NCBI RefSeq assembly: GCF_003851545.1
Contig: NZ_BHVX01000009.1
Coordinates: 62,001 to 126,000, forward strand
Direction of reading: 5' to 3'
Length of the DNA stretch: 64,000 bases
DNA from: Ralstonia sp. SET104
GTDB taxonomy: Bacteria > Pseudomonadota > Gammaproteobacteria > Burkholderiales > Burkholderiaceae
The notes under the pieces were generated by a model. That model saw only the letters and a program-made list of their open reading frames with translations. It searched no databases and was not told the DNA's origin. Shown one piece after another: positions 62,091 through 64,000 of this stretch; the stretch's first letter is position 1; each line of letters opens with the position of its first letter. The position numbers were made by a program, and so were the translations under genes.

Positions 62091-62900
62091 ATGCAACTTC
62101 GCACCGTAGGCGCCGCGCTGGCGCTCATCGCCAGTACCGCCGCATTTGCACAAGCCACGCCGGTCGCGCTGCCGGTGCCCGACGAAGCCACCATCCCTGC
62201 CGGGCCCGTGGGCGACGCCATCAAGCGCGGCAAGCTGATCCTCACTGACACTCAGCGCCAGTTGCCGCACAACGTCGGTAACGGCCTGAACTGCACGAGC
62301 TGCCACCTGAACGGCGGCACAACGCCATACGCATCGCCATGGGTGGGGCTGACCGCCGCGTTTCCGGAATACCGCTCGCGCAGCGGCAGGGTCATCTCGT
62401 TGCAAGAGCGCGTAAATGACTGCTTCCAGCGCTCGATGAACGGCAAGCCGGTTGCCTTTGACGGCGACGACATGAACGCCATCCTCGCCTACATGAAATG
62501 GCTGTCGGGCGGCGTGCCCGTGGGCACCAACGTAACGGGGCGCGGCTTTGAAAAGATCGACACCGCGCTCACGCCCAACCGCGACAACGGCAAGGCCATC
62601 TACGCACAGCGCTGCGCCGCCTGCCATGGTGCCGAAGGCCAAGGGCTGCCCAACCCGCAAGGCGGGTACGCGATGCCGCCGCTGTGGGGCAAGGATTCGT
62701 TCAACGTGGGGGCGGGCATGGCGCGGTTGTTCACCGCGGCGGCCTTCGTAAAGCACAACATGCCGCTCGGCCAGGGCGGCACACTCACCGCGCAGGAGGC
62801 CGTGGACGTGGCGGCGTTCTTCACACAGCAGCCGCGTCCGGACTATGCGGCGCGCACCCAGGATTGGCCCAAGGGCGACAAGCCCAAAGACGCGCGCTGA
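62091..62900 (+). CDS. tsdA: Dihaem cytochrome c, thiosulfate dehydrogenase (TsdA)-like
   Basis: This 269-residue periplasmic protein has a signal peptide (1-20) and two CxxCH haem sites (Cys68-His72 and Cys175-His179). The segment VNDCFQRSMNG has Cys111 at the place where TsdA enzymes use a cysteine as distal haem ligand, and length matches TsdA. Such enzymes convert thiosulfate to tetrathionate, or the reverse. No TsdB or other sulfur gene is adjacent. GGGGA precedes the ATG. Confidence 0.83.
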   Translation: MQLRTVGAALALIASTAAFAQATPVALPVPDEATIPAGPVGDAIKRGKLILTDTQRQLPHNVGNGLNCTSCHLNGGTTPYASPWVGLTAAFPEYRSRSGRVISLQERVNDCFQRSMNGKPVAFDGDDMNAILAYMKWLSGGVPVGTNVTGRGFEKIDTALTPNRDNGKAIYAQRCAACHGAEGQGLPNPQGGYAMPPLWGKDSFNVGAGMARLFTAAAFVKHNMPLGQGGTLTAQEAVDVAAFFTQQPRPDYAARTQDWPKGDKPKDAR

Positions 62901-62923
62901 AACCGCTGTGCCTTGAAGGCAAA

Positions 62924-62955
62924 AAAAGCCTGCGACGCAACCGCCGCAGGCTTTT
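62924..62955 (+). terminator. Terminator after tsdA
   Basis: An 11-bp stem (62924-62934 with 62945-62955) preceded by A-run and ending in T4 on the plus strand lies just after the tsdA stop. Confidence 0.85.
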
Positions 62956-62967
62956 CTTCTTTTGCAC

Positions 62968-63036
62968 CTCAGCGTCCGGCGTCGCCCGTATGACGCTGTA
63001 CCGGCACTTTGCCGGCAAGGACAATCTCTCAACCAG
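62968..63036 (+). pseudogene. Relic of a TetR regulator (HTH fragment only)
   Basis: Twenty-two codons read SGVARMTLYRHFAGKDNL with flanks. This is the recognition-helix region of TetR regulators (GVxxxTLYRHFxxKDxL). There is no start codon, no upstream part of the HTH and no ligand domain, so only a remnant survives between the tsdA terminator and the glycosyltransferase gene. Confidence 0.5.
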
Positions 63037-63079
63037 GCCAGGGCCGCCACTGAAGCGACCCAAAGCCAGTTACCCCAGG

Positions 63080-63859
63080 CTACCAGCCGCGCTGCACCCG
63101 CCGCGCAATCATCGCGGGCAGGCGCAGCATGCCCTCGGCTATCAAGCGCAGGTGCATCCCGAACAGCAGGATGTTGTCGCGCAAATACCGGAAGTGCGAT
63201 ACGCCGCCCTCATGCGCGCGGAAGTAACGCACCGGCGCCGCCATCCGGATCGGACGCACCCCGGCCCAGCACAGGCGCACTGCGGCTTCGGGGTCGAAAT
63301 CGAAACCGCGCATCCACGCCTGGCGCCGCATGATCTCGACCAACGGCGCAATCGGATAGACGCGAAAACCGAACAAAGTGTCGCCAATGCCGGCCCACAG
63401 GGTTTCGACGTCGGCACAGCCATTGGACAGGCGCCGGCCCTGCACGCGCACCTGCGGGGCCGTTGCGTCGAACACCGGCTGGCCGAGGATCATCGCGTCG
63501 GGCGCCGCCTGCGAGGCCGCCATGAATTCGGGGATAAGGCTGGCGGGGTGCTGGCCATCGGCATCCATGGTCAGCGCGTGGGTAAAGCCCGCGGCGGCGG
63601 CGGCTTCCAGACCGGCCCGTATGGCCACACCCTTGCCGCGATTGCGCGGCAGCACGATCACGCGCAGCCCCGGGTCTTGCGCGGCCATGGCCTGCAGACG
63701 TTCGGTGCTGCCATCGGTGCTGCCGTCCACCACCACCCAGACCGGGTTCCACTGCGCGCGCGCACTGCGTACGGTGTCGTCAACCTTGGGGCCAGGGTTG
63801 TAGCTGGGAATCAGAACAAGGTGCGAGGTGCAGGAAGAGAGAGTGCCGGTCATCGGCAT
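63080..63859 (-). CDS. Glycosyltransferase family 2 protein
   Basis: This 259-residue GT-A fold enzyme has the N-terminal nucleotide block HLVLIPSYNPGPKVDDTV, VVVDGSTDGSTERLQ, NRGKGVAIRAGLEAAAAAG and the metal-binding TMDADGQHPAS (DxD). The C-terminal part FGFRVYPIAPLVEIM, then GFDFDPEAAVRLCWAG, resembles GT2 proteins of aryl-polyene and related lipid clusters. No transmembrane helices. ATGs at 63859 and 63853 are possible. It is followed upstream by the end of a probable acyl carrier protein gene, which supports such a cluster. Confidence 0.83.
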   Translation of the reverse strand: MPMTGTLSSCTSHLVLIPSYNPGPKVDDTVRSARAQWNPVWVVVDGSTDGSTERLQAMAAQDPGLRVIVLPRNRGKGVAIRAGLEAAAAAGFTHALTMDADGQHPASLIPEFMAASQAAPDAMILGQPVFDATAPQVRVQGRRLSNGCADVETLWAGIGDTLFGFRVYPIAPLVEIMRRQAWMRGFDFDPEAAVRLCWAGVRPIRMAAPVRYFRAHEGGVSHFRYLRDNILLFGMHLRLIAEGMLRLPAMIARRVQRGW

Positions 63860-63915
63860 GGCGTCGGTCCGGCGAAACGTTGGAAGCGTTGAATGCGTCG
63901 GGCGCTGGCGCAAGC

Positions 63916-64000
63916 CTATCGCGTACGGTGCTCTGCCACGTAGGCCGCAAGCGAGCCCAGCGAGGCGAAAATCTTCTGGTTGTCCGGATTGCCCGAGCGC
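63916..64000 (-). CDS. C-terminal end of a small protein, probably an acyl carrier protein
   Basis: From the window edge the minus strand reads RSGNPDNQKIFASLGSLAAY then VAEHRTR and TAG at 63916-63918. The tail style (IFASLGSLAAYV) matches the last helix of acyl carrier proteins in polyene or fatty-acid clusters. The Ser attachment site lies outside the window, so identity is unproven. Confidence 0.45.
   Translation of the reverse strand, partial: RSGNPDNQKIFASLGSLAAYVAEHRTR

Noticed and set aside
62684-63892. Plus-strand frame of about 402 codons over tsdA and the glycosyltransferase
   Set aside because: Out of frame with tsdA and antisense to the GT2 gene. Only the 23-codon TetR-like piece inside it is protein-like, and that is listed as a relic.

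Overview
The window is a stretch of GC-rich betaproteobacterial chromosome. Gene content, protein sequence style and local gene orders point to Ralstonia, most likely the R. pickettii group. That placement is inference from recognised proteins; there is no rRNA in the window. Coding density is high, most genes lie on the minus strand, and no tRNA, rRNA, CRISPR array or intact insertion sequence was seen.

Layout, left to right. 1-2.4 kb: start of pyrC, a glycerate kinase and a class II amidotransferase. 2.5-8.6 kb: glutamate/aspartate ABC transporter gltIJKL, glutamate dehydrogenase and a LysR regulator, a nitrogen/glutamate block. 8.6-21.3 kb: an Atm1-type ABC exporter, an acyl-CoA thioesterase and fatty-acid degradation. 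In the latter a TetR regulator heads an operon with acyl-CoA dehydrogenase, FadB-type and FadA-type enzymes, and an enoyl-CoA hydratase, a DegV protein and a CoA-transferase sit alongside. 21.3-28 kb: clsB, an EEP phosphatase, nudB, a membrane coiled-coil protein, aspS, a DUF502 protein and an FmdB zinc-ribbon protein. 28-37 kb: a sodium:solute symporter and the ubiquinone/membrane block (TPMT-like, ubiB, ubiJ, Tim44-like, ubiE, DUF971) plus an SbmA/YddA-type ABC protein. 37-45 kb: a HIT protein, a 1335-residue FAD/Fe-S oxidoreductase, a DedA/YqaA-type protein, an SpmA-SpmB fusion and a KirBac channel.

Two accessory regions stand out. At 45.0-46.9 kb, wedged between the channel gene and ilvA-queF, is a lower-GC cassette: a candidate glycine-zipper toxin, a translationally coupled candidate immunity gene and a third gene broken by two frameshifts. 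At 49.4-54.9 kb, a long predicted structured RNA leads into a 98-residue orphan gene. A cluster follows that resembles the Pseudomonas Fap functional-amyloid system: a FapF-like coiled-coil/beta-barrel protein, a C39 peptidase, two small secreted proteins that each carry an LDxxRGG double-glycine motif, and a 424-residue Gly/Ala-rich secreted protein whose C-terminal motif is shared with one of the small proteins. A sigma-54-like promoter lies upstream of the Gly-rich gene.

The right end (55.5-64 kb) returns to metabolism: an acyl-CoA ligase, gluconokinase, an HExxH protein, an HSL-type esterase, a TetR/DUF2855 divergent pair and a TsdA-like dihaem cytochrome c. It finishes with a relic of a TetR gene and the edge of what may be an aryl-polyene-type cluster (glycosyltransferase and a probable acyl carrier protein).
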